From: Gammaproteobacteria bacterium | Lineage (GTDB): Bacteria > Pseudomonadota > Gammaproteobacteria > Pseudomonadales > Azotimanducaceae | Reading direction: 5' to 3' | DNA length: 64,000 nt | NCBI GenBank assembly: GCA_026706665.1 | Contig: JAPOYI010000152.1 | Span: 1 to 64,000 of the forward strand | In this document: positions 1 through 8,276 of the stretch, in pieces | Layout of the letters: each line of letters begins with the position of its first letter | How positions within the stretch are numbered: the first letter of the stretch is position 1 | Translations under genes and position numbers: made by a program | Notes under the pieces: model-generated | What the model saw: only the letters and a program-made list of their open reading frames with translations | Told to the model about the DNA's origin: nothing | The model's database searches: none

Positions 1-145
1 AAGCGCGGCGTGGCGTTCGAGGCGCTGGACAACGGCATCCTCAGCTGCGCCGACAGTAGCATAGTTACCAGCGCCCTTGCGCCCACATATCGACCCCTCG
101 GACGGGATTTCGTTCCCCCGCAGAGTGCAATTTCGGAGGGCTCAG
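1..145. other. Left edge of window, unassigned
   Basis: The first 60 bases are open in plus frame 1 and could be the tail of a gene entering from the left, but no family is recognisable and the frame runs on without a plausible stop. The stretch from about 65 to 140 is the likely leader of the phosphotransferase gene; it holds GGAGGG at 135-140. No other feature is supported. Confidence 0.3.
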
Positions 146-949
146 ATGCACCACGTAGCCGAGACCATTTCGAGGCTCATGCCCGCCTGGCGAGAGGAGC
201 GCATAGAGCGCATCACTTACCTCGCAGGTGGCTACGCCAACGACAACTACCGGTTCGAATACGAAGGCCAGGCGTTCGTTGTCCGTGTCGTCAACGGCCC
301 CGCGGTTCCGCGTGACGCCGAGATGCGTTACCTGCAATTGCAGATCGCACCGCGCCTGGTCGCGGCAGATCGTCTGAGGGGAGACCTGATCACTCGCTGG
401 ATCGACGGCACGTTGCTGGCCGAAATGCCCGCCGAACCCGTGGAGGCGGCGATGTACCTAAAGGAACTGCATGCGAAGGTTCCGCTTGGCATCCGCCGGT
501 ACGACCCGCTCCGGACCATTCGCGACTACACGCGCGATGCACCGGTCTCCGGGGTCGCCGCCATCGCCCTGAACCGGCTCGATTGGCGGATCGAAGCGAT
601 CGCCGGTTGCCACAACGACCTCAACCCCTGGAACGTGATGCGCTGCGGGGAATCCTGGCGGACGCTCGACTGGGAGTTCGCAGGAGACAACGACCCGCTG
701 TTCGACCTCGTGGGCCTCGCCTGCGGAATGTCGTACAGCGACGCTGCCCTCGACGCGCTGGTCGCGGGTTACTACCGGGACCGACCGGGAGACCAGCGCC
801 TGCTGGACATGCGCATCCTGTACATGGTCCGGGAACACGCCTGGGCGGCGCGGCAGGTGCGCCTGGGCAACACCCACCAGGGGGTGGCGGCACAGGTCGT
901 CACGACCGAACAGGAACTCGCCCGCCTGCTGGCGAGCCGCCGTCCATAG
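146..949 (+). CDS. Phosphotransferase, choline/aminoglycoside kinase fold
   Basis: A 267-residue kinase-fold protein of the APH/choline kinase superfamily, expected to phosphorylate a small molecule (choline, an aminosugar or similar) in the cytoplasm; the substrate cannot be read from the sequence. The catalytic loop HNDLNPWN is at about residues 156-163, and the metal-binding Asp-Trp-Glu of LDWEFAG is at 175-177. The N-terminal lobe has the usual glycine-containing strand (LAGGYANDNYRFE). I chose the ATG at 146 because GGAGGG lies five bases upstream and the 23 codons before it look like non-coding leader. It faces the convergent ATPase gene with only eight bases between stops. It could equally be called a generic phosphotransferase. 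Confidence 0.8.
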   Translation: MHHVAETISRLMPAWREERIERITYLAGGYANDNYRFEYEGQAFVVRVVNGPAVPRDAEMRYLQLQIAPRLVAADRLRGDLITRWIDGTLLAEMPAEPVEAAMYLKELHAKVPLGIRRYDPLRTIRDYTRDAPVSGVAAIALNRLDWRIEAIAGCHNDLNPWNVMRCGESWRTLDWEFAGDNDPLFDLVGLACGMSYSDAALDALVAGYYRDRPGDQRLLDMRILYMVREHAWAARQVRLGNTHQGVAAQVVTTEQELARLLASRRP

Positions 950-957
950 CGAAGACC

Positions 958-1485
958 TCAGTCGACCGGCGGTGAGATTCCCTGACGATTCAACGCCGCA
1001 AGCGCCGACCGCAGTCGCGCATCCTCCGTGCCGCCCACGATGCCGAATGCCGCCCCGCGTTCCTCGAGGACTCCCCGGTAAACACCGAAAAGCCGTTCGC
1101 GATCAAATTGCGCTTCGCGCAGCGGGTCGGGTTCCCAGGGCAGGTCGGGGCTCGTGAGCAGATAGGCCCGGGGTGGTTGCCTGCGTAGCGCGGCCTCGAT
1201 CCAGTCCGGCACCCTCCCGAATCTCTCCTGCCACCAGATCCGGATCACGAGCATGTCTGTGTCCAGTACCAGCACCGATGGTTCTCCGTCCAGCGCCCTC
1301 TCTTCGAGGGCCAGCTGGCCCCTGGCTATCGCTTCGAGATCGGCCTCGTCATAGTCCGGCCGGCCGGTGAGGTACGCGCGGGCGTATTCCTCCACCCAGG
1401 ATGCACCGAGCCGCTCGGCCAGCGCGCGCGCCAGGGTCGTCTTGCCGCAGCTTTCCGGACCGACGATGGAGATGATCCGCGTCAT
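958..1485 (-). CDS. AAA-type ATPase/kinase, NadR C-terminal-like
   Basis: A 175-residue P-loop protein resembling the ribosylnicotinamide-kinase half of NadR (AAA_28 group). The Walker A motif GPESCGKTT spans residues 9-17, close to the N-terminus, and a Walker B-like strand (VLVLDTDMLV) follows near residue 70. The phrase WVEEYARAYL after the P-loop is typical of the NadR kinase domain. The NMN adenylyltransferase half and the HTH of full NadR are absent, so this would be a stand-alone kinase, possibly for nicotinamide riboside; that substrate is an inference from family resemblance. It is divergent from pdsR, with 96 bases between start codons. Confidence 0.7.
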   Translation of the reverse strand: MTRIISIVGPESCGKTTLARALAERLGASWVEEYARAYLTGRPDYDEADLEAIARGQLALEERALDGEPSVLVLDTDMLVIRIWWQERFGRVPDWIEAALRRQPPRAYLLTSPDLPWEPDPLREAQFDRERLFGVYRGVLEERGAAFGIVGGTEDARLRSALAALNRQGISPPVD

Positions 1486-1581
1486 TGTCCGAGTGTAGAT
1501 CAGGGCTGAAGTTGGCGCAGTCCTCCATCTGTAGCGCCAGCGACTTGGTAAACTCCCGTCCGGGCCGCATCTGGATGCTGC

Positions 1582-2283
1582 ATGATCAAGACCATCGCCA
1601 TCGTCGAGGACGATCCCGACCAGCGCGCCAACTACGCGGACGCGATCACCGCGAAGGGTTACGAAGTCACCGAGTACGACAGCCGCGGGGCAGCCCTGGC
1701 CGGGTTCGAGCAGCAGCTTCCCGACCTCGTGATTCTCGACATCGTGCTAGGCAACGAGGTCGACGCCGGCTTCCAGCTTTGCCGTGACCTGCTTGCGCGC
1801 GCGCCGTCGCTGCCGGTCATCTTCCTCACAGAACGAATCGACGAGATCGACAAGATCTCGGGATTGCGGCTCGGCGCCTGGGACTACCTCCCGAAGCCCA
1901 TATCCCTCGACTACCTTGCCGAGCGCATTTCCTCGCTCCTGCGCATCGACGAGGTTCGGACGACGAACCAGGCGAACAGCTCGGACCGAAGCCGGCAGGT
2001 GGGGGAACTCGACCTCAACCAGGAAGCCCTGCTCGTCTCCTGGAAGGGACAGCGCATAAACCTTTCGGGCACGGAATTCCGCATGCTGGCGATGCTGGTT
2101 CGCCGGCCGGGCCACGCCGTCAGCTACGAAACGCTGATGGATGCCACCATGCAGAGCTTCGTTACCAACAACACCATCAACACCCACATGCGGAACATCC
2201 GCAGGAAATTCCGGGAAGTCGATCCGCAGTTCGCCTGCATCAAGAGCGAGTACGGCTTCGGCTACCGCTGGTCGGCAACATGA
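1582..2283 (+). CDS. pdsR: Response regulator of the dedicated sortase system (PdsR-like), OmpR type
   Basis: A 233-residue two-component response regulator. The receiver domain (about 1-125) has the acidic pair EDD at 9-11, phosphoacceptor Asp53 in VILDIVLG and the conserved Lys in YLPKPIS. A winged-helix DNA-binding domain (about 145-233) ends with a typical OmpR/PhoB recognition helix and wing (NTHMRNIRRKF, YGFGYRW). The N-terminal wording (IAIVEDDPDQRANYADAI, then LGNEVDAGFQLC) matches the response regulator family that accompanies the variant sortase of marine proteobacteria. Its stop overlaps the kinase start as ATGA, so the pair is translationally coupled. No sortase or LPXTG-protein gene occurs in this window, so the regulatory target is elsewhere or absent. 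Confidence 0.82.
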   Translation: MIKTIAIVEDDPDQRANYADAITAKGYEVTEYDSRGAALAGFEQQLPDLVILDIVLGNEVDAGFQLCRDLLARAPSLPVIFLTERIDEIDKISGLRLGAWDYLPKPISLDYLAERISSLLRIDEVRTTNQANSSDRSRQVGELDLNQEALLVSWKGQRINLSGTEFRMLAMLVRRPGHAVSYETLMDATMQSFVTNNTINTHMRNIRRKFREVDPQFACIKSEYGFGYRWSAT

Positions 2284-4397
2284 AGATCGGCTCCAGGATC
2301 CGCGGTCCCCGCCTGCGCACGAAGCTGCTGCTGCTGGCGCTCGGCGTGCTGGCGCTGCCCTACCTGTCCTACCTGCAACTGGCCGAGATGGAACGGCTCC
2401 TGATGGAAGGCCAGTCCCACGCCCAGTTGCTCACCGCCGAGGGCATCTCCACCCTGTTCAATGATCGGGAGGATCTCTTCAACGATCTTCCTGTCAGCCT
2501 CGAAGACTACGAATCCCTATTTGCGCATCCCATCGAAGACCCCGTGCGGCTTGATGGGAGAGTCGACGATTGGGGCGAAGTGGCAACGCGGATGGAGCGA
2601 TTCGGCGCGGAGGACGGGCAGGACCGGGACGGGAGTTTCAGTCTCGTACTCGGCGAAAGCGGTGGTTTTCTCTACGGCTTCATGAAGATTCTCGACGACA
2701 CCAGATGGTACCGGGAACCCTCCCTGCTTCGGCTCGACAACGCCGACCATGTGCGGCTCAGTTTCATCCGCACCGACGGAGAAGAGGGACGTGCCCTGAT
2801 CACCCTTTCCCGCCCGGGCGTCACCACGGCGTATCGGATGCAGGAGGACTGGCGCTACGCGGAAGGCGCGCCCGCAAAGCAGATTCAGGGTCACCTGGTG
2901 GAGACCGACCAGGGATACGACGTCGAGTTTCGGCTACCGCTGTCGCTACTCGGATCGCGACGGTACTTCGGCGTCGCATTCGCGGACGTGGACACGCCGG
3001 CTCGCGAGGTGCGCGCCATAACCCAGACGCTTCCGACCTCCGACAAGGAGGGTTTCAACCTGGTAATCCTGCGTTCGCCGGAATTGCTGAAGGTCATCGA
3101 GGGACTCGGCTATTCGGGCTCCCGCATCCTCGTCATCGACCCCCAGCGGAGGGTGCGCGCCGAGACCGGCGCACAGCTCATCGCCAGCAACCCGCCGCGC
3201 GAAGCCGACTGGGTCTACCGGATCGGACAGTGGATTCGCGGGGTCTCATCGACGGTCCCGGATGCGGGAGCCATCGACGAGATCATCGACAACTCGCTTG
3301 CGGGCGGGCCAATCGCACTGCCACGTACGCTGGAAAACGGCGTCGAAGTCATCACTGCAGCGAATCCAATCGTCTCGAAGGACGGCATCCTCGGCACCGT
3401 GCTGGTCGAGCAGAACATGGACGAGATCCTCGCCTTCCAGTACGAAGCGATCGAACGCGTGATGCTCGTCTCCGCGTTGATCCTGCTGTTCGTGTTCCTG
3501 GCGCTGTTCGCCTTTTCTGCCCGGCTTGCGTGGCGCATACGGAACCTGCGCCGCGAAGCGGCGGCAGCGATCGATGAGTACGGGCGCCTCCGAACACTGT
3601 CGCTGAGGGCAGAACAGGGCGCGGGCGACGAGATCGGAGACCTGTCGCGCAGCGTGTCCAATGTCCTTACGCGCCTGCACCAGCACAACACCTTCCTCGA
3701 GAACATGCCGCGCACGCTACGCCACGAGATCAACAATCCGCTGAACACCCTCAGCACTTCGCTGCAACACCTGGAACACGAGAGCCCGTCAGCGGCAGGC
3801 AAGTACCTGGCCAGCGCGAAGCGCGGGGTCATGCTGATCGGCTCTATCGTGCAGAACCTTGCCGACGCCGCGAACCTCGAGGAGTCCCTGCAGGCGGAGG
3901 AACTCGAAGTCATAGACATGCAGCAGTTCCTCGAACGCTACGTCGCCAACCTGACGACGACCCAGAAACACCGGGAAATCGTATTCCGGGGCACCTCCCA
4001 TCCGGTGCTCGCCCGGATCGCCGACTTCAGGGTCGAACAGCTCCTGGACAAGATCATCGACAACGCCATCGACTTCCACCACCCCGGGAGCCCCATCAAG
4101 GTCCAGTTGGACGACTATGGAGATTCGCTGCAGATCACCGTGGCCAATCGGGGACCGGTGCTGCCCCTGATCGACGGCGAATCGCTGTTCGAGTCCATGG
4201 TCAGTCACCGGGGACCGCAGAGCCGACTGCATTTCGGCCTGGGTCTTTACGTCGTTCGCGTGATCGCCGAATACCACGGCGGAAGCGTGCGCGCCGCCAA
4301 CCTGGCTGATGGCTCCGGCGTCGCCATCCTGGTGCGCCTGCCGCGCCTTTCATCCTTCGCCGCGAACGAGGAACTGCTGGCCGCACGCTCCAGCTAG
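2280..4397 (+). CDS. pdsS: Sensor histidine kinase of the dedicated sortase system (PdsS-like)
   Basis: A 705-residue membrane histidine kinase. It has an N-terminal membrane segment (about 16-34), a long extracytoplasmic region of some 350 residues, a second membrane segment (VMLVSALILLFVFLALFAF, near 395-413), a HAMP-like linker, a HisKA domain with phospho-His482 in LRHEINNPLN, and a HATPase_c domain with the N-box (IIDNAIDFH) and a G-rich segment (HFGLGLYVV). The sensor region (LFNDREDLFNDLP, then VDDWGE) and the total length fit the kinase family paired with PdsR in sortase-bearing marine proteobacteria. The signal it senses is unknown. It starts inside the last codon of pdsR. Confidence 0.82.
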   Translation: MKIGSRIRGPRLRTKLLLLALGVLALPYLSYLQLAEMERLLMEGQSHAQLLTAEGISTLFNDREDLFNDLPVSLEDYESLFAHPIEDPVRLDGRVDDWGEVATRMERFGAEDGQDRDGSFSLVLGESGGFLYGFMKILDDTRWYREPSLLRLDNADHVRLSFIRTDGEEGRALITLSRPGVTTAYRMQEDWRYAEGAPAKQIQGHLVETDQGYDVEFRLPLSLLGSRRYFGVAFADVDTPAREVRAITQTLPTSDKEGFNLVILRSPELLKVIEGLGYSGSRILVIDPQRRVRAETGAQLIASNPPREADWVYRIGQWIRGVSSTVPDAGAIDEIIDNSLAGGPIALPRTLENGVEVITAANPIVSKDGILGTVLVEQNMDEILAFQYEAIERVMLVSALILLFVFLALFAFSARLAWRIRNLRREAAAAIDEYGRLRTLSLRAEQGAGDEIGDLSRSVSNVLTRLHQHNTFLENMPRTLRHEINNPLNTLSTSLQHLEHESPSAAGKYLASAKRGVMLIGSIVQNLADAANLEESLQAEELEVIDMQQFLERYVANLTTTQKHREIVFRGTSHPVLARIADFRVEQLLDKIIDNAIDFHHPGSPIKVQLDDYGDSLQITVANRGPVLPLIDGESLFESMVSHRGPQSRLHFGLGLYVVRVIAEYHGGSVRAANLADGSGVAILVRLPRLSSFAANEELLAARSS

Positions 4398-4539
4398 CGT
4401 AGCTAGCGACCGACCCGTGTCTCATCGCGAGTCCCGTTAGAACCATCCCTACGGTTTTGGTAGTCGGCACGAATACAAGTCATAACTGCCGCCCGATGTT
4501 CGTAGTAGCGTTTCTCCCTACCGTTGGCGAGGCGATCCA

Positions 4540-4887
4540 ATGCCGAAATCCATCCTGTGGGTAGCAACTGCCGTCGTCATTCTCTCCACCCGGCGCATGC
4601 GCAAACTCCACGGATTTCGAACGAGGCCAGCGGGTTCGCCTGCTATGGCGTTTCCTTCCTCATGGCAGTGCATTCGGCGCTAGGCTTCTACGACTTCGCC
4701 AGGGTTGAGCAGCTCCAGGCGCAGAAGAAGTGCTTCTTCATGCAGAAGGCCTGGAAGGCCCGCATCGGGGAAGAACAGGTCATACGCGGCACTGATGTGA
4801 AGCTGGTCAGAGTCCGCTTGGTAACGGATGCAGACATTCCTTTTCGCCTGGACTCTGCTCAAGAATTTCGACTTGGCAGGAGATTAG
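4540..4887 (+). pseudogene. Small secreted protein gene with two compensating frameshifts
   Basis: From ATG 4540 the frame gives a signal-peptide start (MPKSILWVATAVVILS), then stops at an in-frame TAG. The next frame supplies a signal-peptidase-like end and mature protein (PAHAQTPR, then CYGVSFLMAVHSALGFYDF and VKLVRVRLVTDADIPF). From about 4850 the first frame resumes with a sensible C-terminus (AWTLLKNFDLAGD) and TAG at 4885-4887. One base lost near 4585-4592 and one gained in the TTTT run near 4852-4856 would explain this. Repaired, the product would be about 115 residues, exported and without recognisable domain. It sits 142 bases after pdsS and converges on pntB. Real pseudogene and sequencing error are both possible. 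Confidence 0.55.
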
Positions 4888-4911
4888 GCCCGGCCACGAG
4901 GCTGAGTGCTC

Positions 4912-6327
4912 CTAGCCAGTGCCGGCATCCCCCGACAGCTCCTTGACGATTTCGCCCACCACGTGCTTGGCGTCGCCGAACAGCATCCACGTCTTGTCGT
5001 CGGAGTAGAGCGCGTTCTCGATACCGGCGAAACCGGGGTTCATGGAGCGCTTGATGGCAAAGACCGTCCGCGCCTTGCGCGCCTCGATGATCGGCATTCC
5101 GTAGATGGGGCTTGAGTCGTCGAGGGCGGCGGCCGGATTCACGACGTCGTTCGCGCCGATCACCAGGGCGACATCGCACTGCGGCATGTCCCGGTTGACG
5201 TCGTCCATTTCCACCAGGTCGCCGTAGGGCACGTCGGCCTCCGCAAGCAGCACGTTCATGTGGCCGGGCATCCGCCCCGCGACCGGGTGAATAGCGAAGC
5301 GGACGGTGACGCCGCGTTTCTTCAGGTGGTCGTAGAGTTCCCGGACACGGTGCTGCGCCTGGGCCACGGCCATGCCGTAGCCCGGGATGATCACGACGTT
5401 GCTGGCCTGCTCCATGATCAGCGCCGCGCTCTGCGGCGTATCCGCCTTGTATTCGCCCTGCTCGCCTTCCTGCCGGGTCGCTGTTTGGCCGGCCGAACCG
5501 AAAGCCCCGAACAACACGTTCAGATATGACCGGTTCATCGCCTTGCACATGATGATCGACAGGATCAGGCCGCTCGCTCCGTCCAGCGCGCCGGCGGTGA
5601 TGAGCAGGTTGTTCTCCAGCACGAAACCCATCGCCACGGCGGCGAGACCGGCGTAGGAGTTGAGGATGGCGATGACGGTTGGCATGTCGGCGCCGCCGAT
5701 CGGCACGATGAGGAGAATGCCGAACATGAGGGCGATGACAATGACGGTCGGAAAGAGATAGGCGGCTTCCGGCGTGGCTGGATTGAGCGCAAGCCAGGTG
5801 CCGATGCCGACCGCGGCGAGCAGTAACGCGATGTTGAGCACGTTCTGCAGCGGATACGTGACCGGTCTTTGCGGAATCCACCTGAGTTCCTGCAGCTTGC
5901 CGGCGGCGAAGAGGCTGCCGGTGAACGTGATGCATCCCAGGATGACCTCCGCGATGATCGCGACCATGCGGAAGGTGGTGAGTTCTTCCGGGCCTTCGGA
6001 AAGCCAGAGGTAGTACTTGCCCGTGCCGACGAGCGCGGCCGCGAGGCCGCCAAACGCATGCGACAGGGCCGTCCGCTGCGGCGCTGCCGTGAGTGCGACG
6101 CGTGACAGCGGGTAGCCGACCGCAATCCCCAGCACGACAGCGAGCACCATCCAGCCGTGGTTGACCACGAACGGCTGCGCCCAGGTGGCCGCCACGCCCA
6201 GGAACATGGCCGCGGCACCCGCCGCCACGCCCCTGCGCGCCGTTTTCGGATCGTTCATCCAATGCAGGGAGAAGATGAACAGCGCGGTCGCGACGAGGTA
6301 GAAGAGTTCTACGTAACCCGGGCTCAT
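4912..6327 (-). CDS. pntB: NAD(P) transhydrogenase beta subunit
   Basis: A 471-residue integral membrane subunit of the proton-translocating transhydrogenase, which couples hydride transfer from NADH to NADP+ to proton re-entry across the inner membrane. About nine hydrophobic helices occupy residues 1-270 (dII, ending around GAFGSAG), followed by the NADP(H)-binding dIII domain from about 290, with IIPGYGMAVAQAQ as its nucleotide-binding turn and VVIGANDVVNPAA further on. Length and ending (DDKTWMLFGDAK) are normal for the family. ATG 6327 overlaps the stop of pntA2 as ATGA. The gene is intact, but its partner dI subunit upstream is not, so the complex is probably inactive unless another alpha subunit exists. 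Confidence 0.95.
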   Translation of the reverse strand: MSPGYVELFYLVATALFIFSLHWMNDPKTARRGVAAGAAAMFLGVAATWAQPFVVNHGWMVLAVVLGIAVGYPLSRVALTAAPQRTALSHAFGGLAAALVGTGKYYLWLSEGPEELTTFRMVAIIAEVILGCITFTGSLFAAGKLQELRWIPQRPVTYPLQNVLNIALLLAAVGIGTWLALNPATPEAAYLFPTVIVIALMFGILLIVPIGGADMPTVIAILNSYAGLAAVAMGFVLENNLLITAGALDGASGLILSIIMCKAMNRSYLNVLFGAFGSAGQTATRQEGEQGEYKADTPQSAALIMEQASNVVIIPGYGMAVAQAQHRVRELYDHLKKRGVTVRFAIHPVAGRMPGHMNVLLAEADVPYGDLVEMDDVNRDMPQCDVALVIGANDVVNPAAALDDSSPIYGMPIIEARKARTVFAIKRSMNPGFAGIENALYSDDKTWMLFGDAKHVVGEIVKELSGDAGTG

Positions 6328-6743
6328 TCGGACCTGTCCCGCTTGAACATCTTCAGCATGCGGTCGGTGATCAGGAACCCGCTGACGATGTTGGTGACGG
6401 AAGCGAACAGGGCGATGCCCCCGAGCAGGCGAATCTCGGGTGGATAGTCCGGCCCCGCAATGAGGATGGCGCCCACGACCGCGATCGCCGAGATCGCATT
6501 CGTCAGGGACATCAACGGCGTATGCAGCAGTCGCGACACGCGCCGGATCACGCCGAGCCCGATGAATGTGGAGAGCAGGAAGACGAACACCATGGGCCAG
6601 TAGTCGGTCTCGCCTGCCGCGTGTCCGGGCGCCTCTGCCACGGTCACAGGGTCGGACCGCGCGACGAGGGCAAGGCCGAGCATGCCAACAGCCGCGGAAA
6701 GGACCATGATGACGCGCGGCGGCAGGTAACGGCGGCGTTTCAT
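6324..6743 (-). CDS. pntA2: NAD(P) transhydrogenase alpha subunit, membrane part
   Basis: A 139-residue membrane protein corresponding to the dII helices at the C-terminus of E. coli PntA, encoded separately as in many bacteria (split PntAA/PntAB arrangement). Four hydrophobic helices are visible, with the family phrases LLHTPLMSLTNAISAIAVVGA and FLITDRMLKMFKR. The ATG at 6743 overlaps a TGA at 6742-6740, the stop that the upstream dI gene would use in its original frame, and the gene ends in an ATGA overlap with pntB. Intact in itself; the operon order is pntA1-pntA2-pntB. Confidence 0.92.
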   Translation of the reverse strand: MKRRRYLPPRVIMVLSAAVGMLGLALVARSDPVTVAEAPGHAAGETDYWPMVFVFLLSTFIGLGVIRRVSRLLHTPLMSLTNAISAIAVVGAILIAGPDYPPEIRLLGGIALFASVTNIVSGFLITDRMLKMFKRDRSE

Positions 6744-7143
6744 GCGTCGGCACCCTTCAGCATCGCGTCGGAATCGCATCGGTGGAGAAGGCGATGGCGC
6801 CGGTCTTCGCGAGTGCCTCCATTTCCCGGGGATGCCGCAGGGGCATGAGTGATCCCACGATGATCGTGGACGGCTGGATCCAGTCCACTTCGGAGCGACC
6901 GTCCAAATTTGACGGGGGATTGACTCTCAGGAGGATGTCAGCGGACTGAACCAGGGCGCGGGGATCAGTTTCGATATCCGCATCCACCACTCGATAGGAT
7001 GCGTCACCGTAGCCGGCACCGGCGCCCGCGCCCGATTCGATGCCGATGTCGAACCCGGCCCGGACCAGCTTGTCGCACGACTCCGGAACCAGGGCAACAC
7101 GACGCTCCTGCGGGTGGCATTCCCGCACTACGGCGATCTTCAC
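6740..7143 (-). pseudogene. pntA1: NAD(P) transhydrogenase alpha subunit dI, internally deleted
   Basis: The NAD(H)-binding dI subunit normally has about 370-385 residues. Here the N-terminal 124 residues are typical (MKIAVVRECHPQERRVALVPE, up to AIAFSTDAIP), then reading continues TRC and stops at 6757. In another frame the next bases read DAMLKGADA and stop at 6740-6742, exactly overlapping the pntA2 start, which is what an intact gene would do. The simplest reading is an internal, frame-shifting deletion of some 240 codons that removed the Rossmann NAD-binding fold; short GCGAT repeats flank the join. Translation starts at GTG 7143 behind GGGGAG. An assembly collapse would look the same. 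Confidence 0.8.
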
Positions 7144-7270
7144 TCGCTCCCCTCTTGAATGGCGCCTCCGATCGAGACGCCCTATTCACACTAACGGAAC
7201 AGGGGGGATTCAACAAACAGTTTGACGTCGGGATTGTGTCGCAGCCCGACTGAGTCCGTGACCGACCTGT

Positions 7271-8179
7271 TCAGTCAGCCTCCAGGCTATAGGCGGCATC
7301 CAGGGCGACTTCGCCGTCGCAATGCACTTCGCCCCGCTCGACCATGTAGATCATCGCTGCAAAGACGCTTCGTGCAGCAGCCGGGTACATGAATTCCGGC
7401 AATGCCGCGTACATGAGCGGCACCATCTCCTTGATTTGGCTGATATCTCGCGCGAGACAGGCTCGAATCTCGTCCTCCCGTTCGAGACGATGCGCGATGA
7501 ATGCCTCGACATGCGGTCTCGGTTGCGTGATCACCGGACCATGGGTGGGCCAATAGACGGCGTCGTCGCGTTCCAGCAGAAGGCGCAGGCTACCCATGTA
7601 GCTCTTCATGTCCCCGTCCGGCGGCGAGACGATGCTGGTAGACCAGCCCATCACGTGATCGCCGGTGAACAGTACCCGCTCCTCGCGCAGTTGGTAGCAG
7701 ATATGGTTGGAGGTGTGGCCGGGCGTATATACGCACTCGACCGACCAGCCATCGCCTTCGATGACGTCGCCGCCGGTCACCCTGACGTCCGGCGAGAAGT
7801 CCATGTCTCCGCCCTCCTCCACCGGCACGCCCTGCTCAATCTTCCCCGCGCCGTGGGGTCCGTATCCGTAGGCGGGGGCATCCGTATATTCGCGCAGCAG
7901 CCGGCATCCGGGTGAGTGGTCCATGTGGGTATGCGTCACCAGCATGTGCGTGATGCGCTCTCCTATCGTCGCGGCGACGATGGCGTCGATATGCGCCGGA
8001 TCCGAGGGCCCGGGGTCGATGACCGCCACGTTGCCCCGCCCGAGAATGTAGGTACCGGTCCCGTAAAGCGTGAACGGTCCGGGGTTGTTGGCGACGACGC
8101 GCCGAATTCGCGGCGACAGGCGGGCGACTTCGCCGTATTCGAACCGGAGTTCCCGGCAGAAAGGAATCTCTATTCCCAT
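7271..8179 (-). CDS. MBL-fold metallohydrolase
   Basis: A 302-residue metallo-beta-lactamase-fold hydrolase. The metal-binding motif THTHMDH is at 82-88, followed by the later ligands in PGHTSNH and FTGDHVMGW, and a C-terminal His in WPTHGP. The C-terminal extension after about residue 215 (ARDISQIKEMVPLMY, then a winged-helix-like tail) is the arrangement seen in LACTB2-like and other MBL proteins of unknown or RNA-processing function. The substrate cannot be predicted. It lies upstream of the damaged pnt operon on the same strand with a 127-base gap, and is divergent from icd. Confidence 0.85.
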   Translation of the reverse strand: MGIEIPFCRELRFEYGEVARLSPRIRRVVANNPGPFTLYGTGTYILGRGNVAVIDPGPSDPAHIDAIVAATIGERITHMLVTHTHMDHSPGCRLLREYTDAPAYGYGPHGAGKIEQGVPVEEGGDMDFSPDVRVTGGDVIEGDGWSVECVYTPGHTSNHICYQLREERVLFTGDHVMGWSTSIVSPPDGDMKSYMGSLRLLLERDDAVYWPTHGPVITQPRPHVEAFIAHRLEREDEIRACLARDISQIKEMVPLMYAALPEFMYPAAARSVFAAMIYMVERGEVHCDGEVALDAAYSLEAD

Positions 8180-8229
8180 TCGGACGATGTTGCCACAGAA
8201 ACGACACTGTAAACGGGCATCGCGGCCCC

Positions 8230-8235
8230 TATAAT
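8230..8235 (+). promoter_or_regulatory. Candidate -10 element for icd
   Basis: A perfect TATAAT lies in the 97-base divergent gap between the MBL gene and icd, 42 bases before the icd ATG. No good -35 match sits 16-18 bases upstream (the sixmer there is CTGTAA), so this would be a promoter dependent on an activator or on its strong -10. The call rests on the consensus match alone. Confidence 0.45.
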
Positions 8236-8276
8236 TGCCGGTCCCCTCTTGCGGTCGATGCGCATTGGAGATTCGA

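Noticed and set aside
4524-4946. A single 140-codon gene read straight through
   Set aside because: Its start is not hydrophobic and its end runs past the natural stop; the two-frameshift reading gives a signal peptide and a sensible C-terminus.
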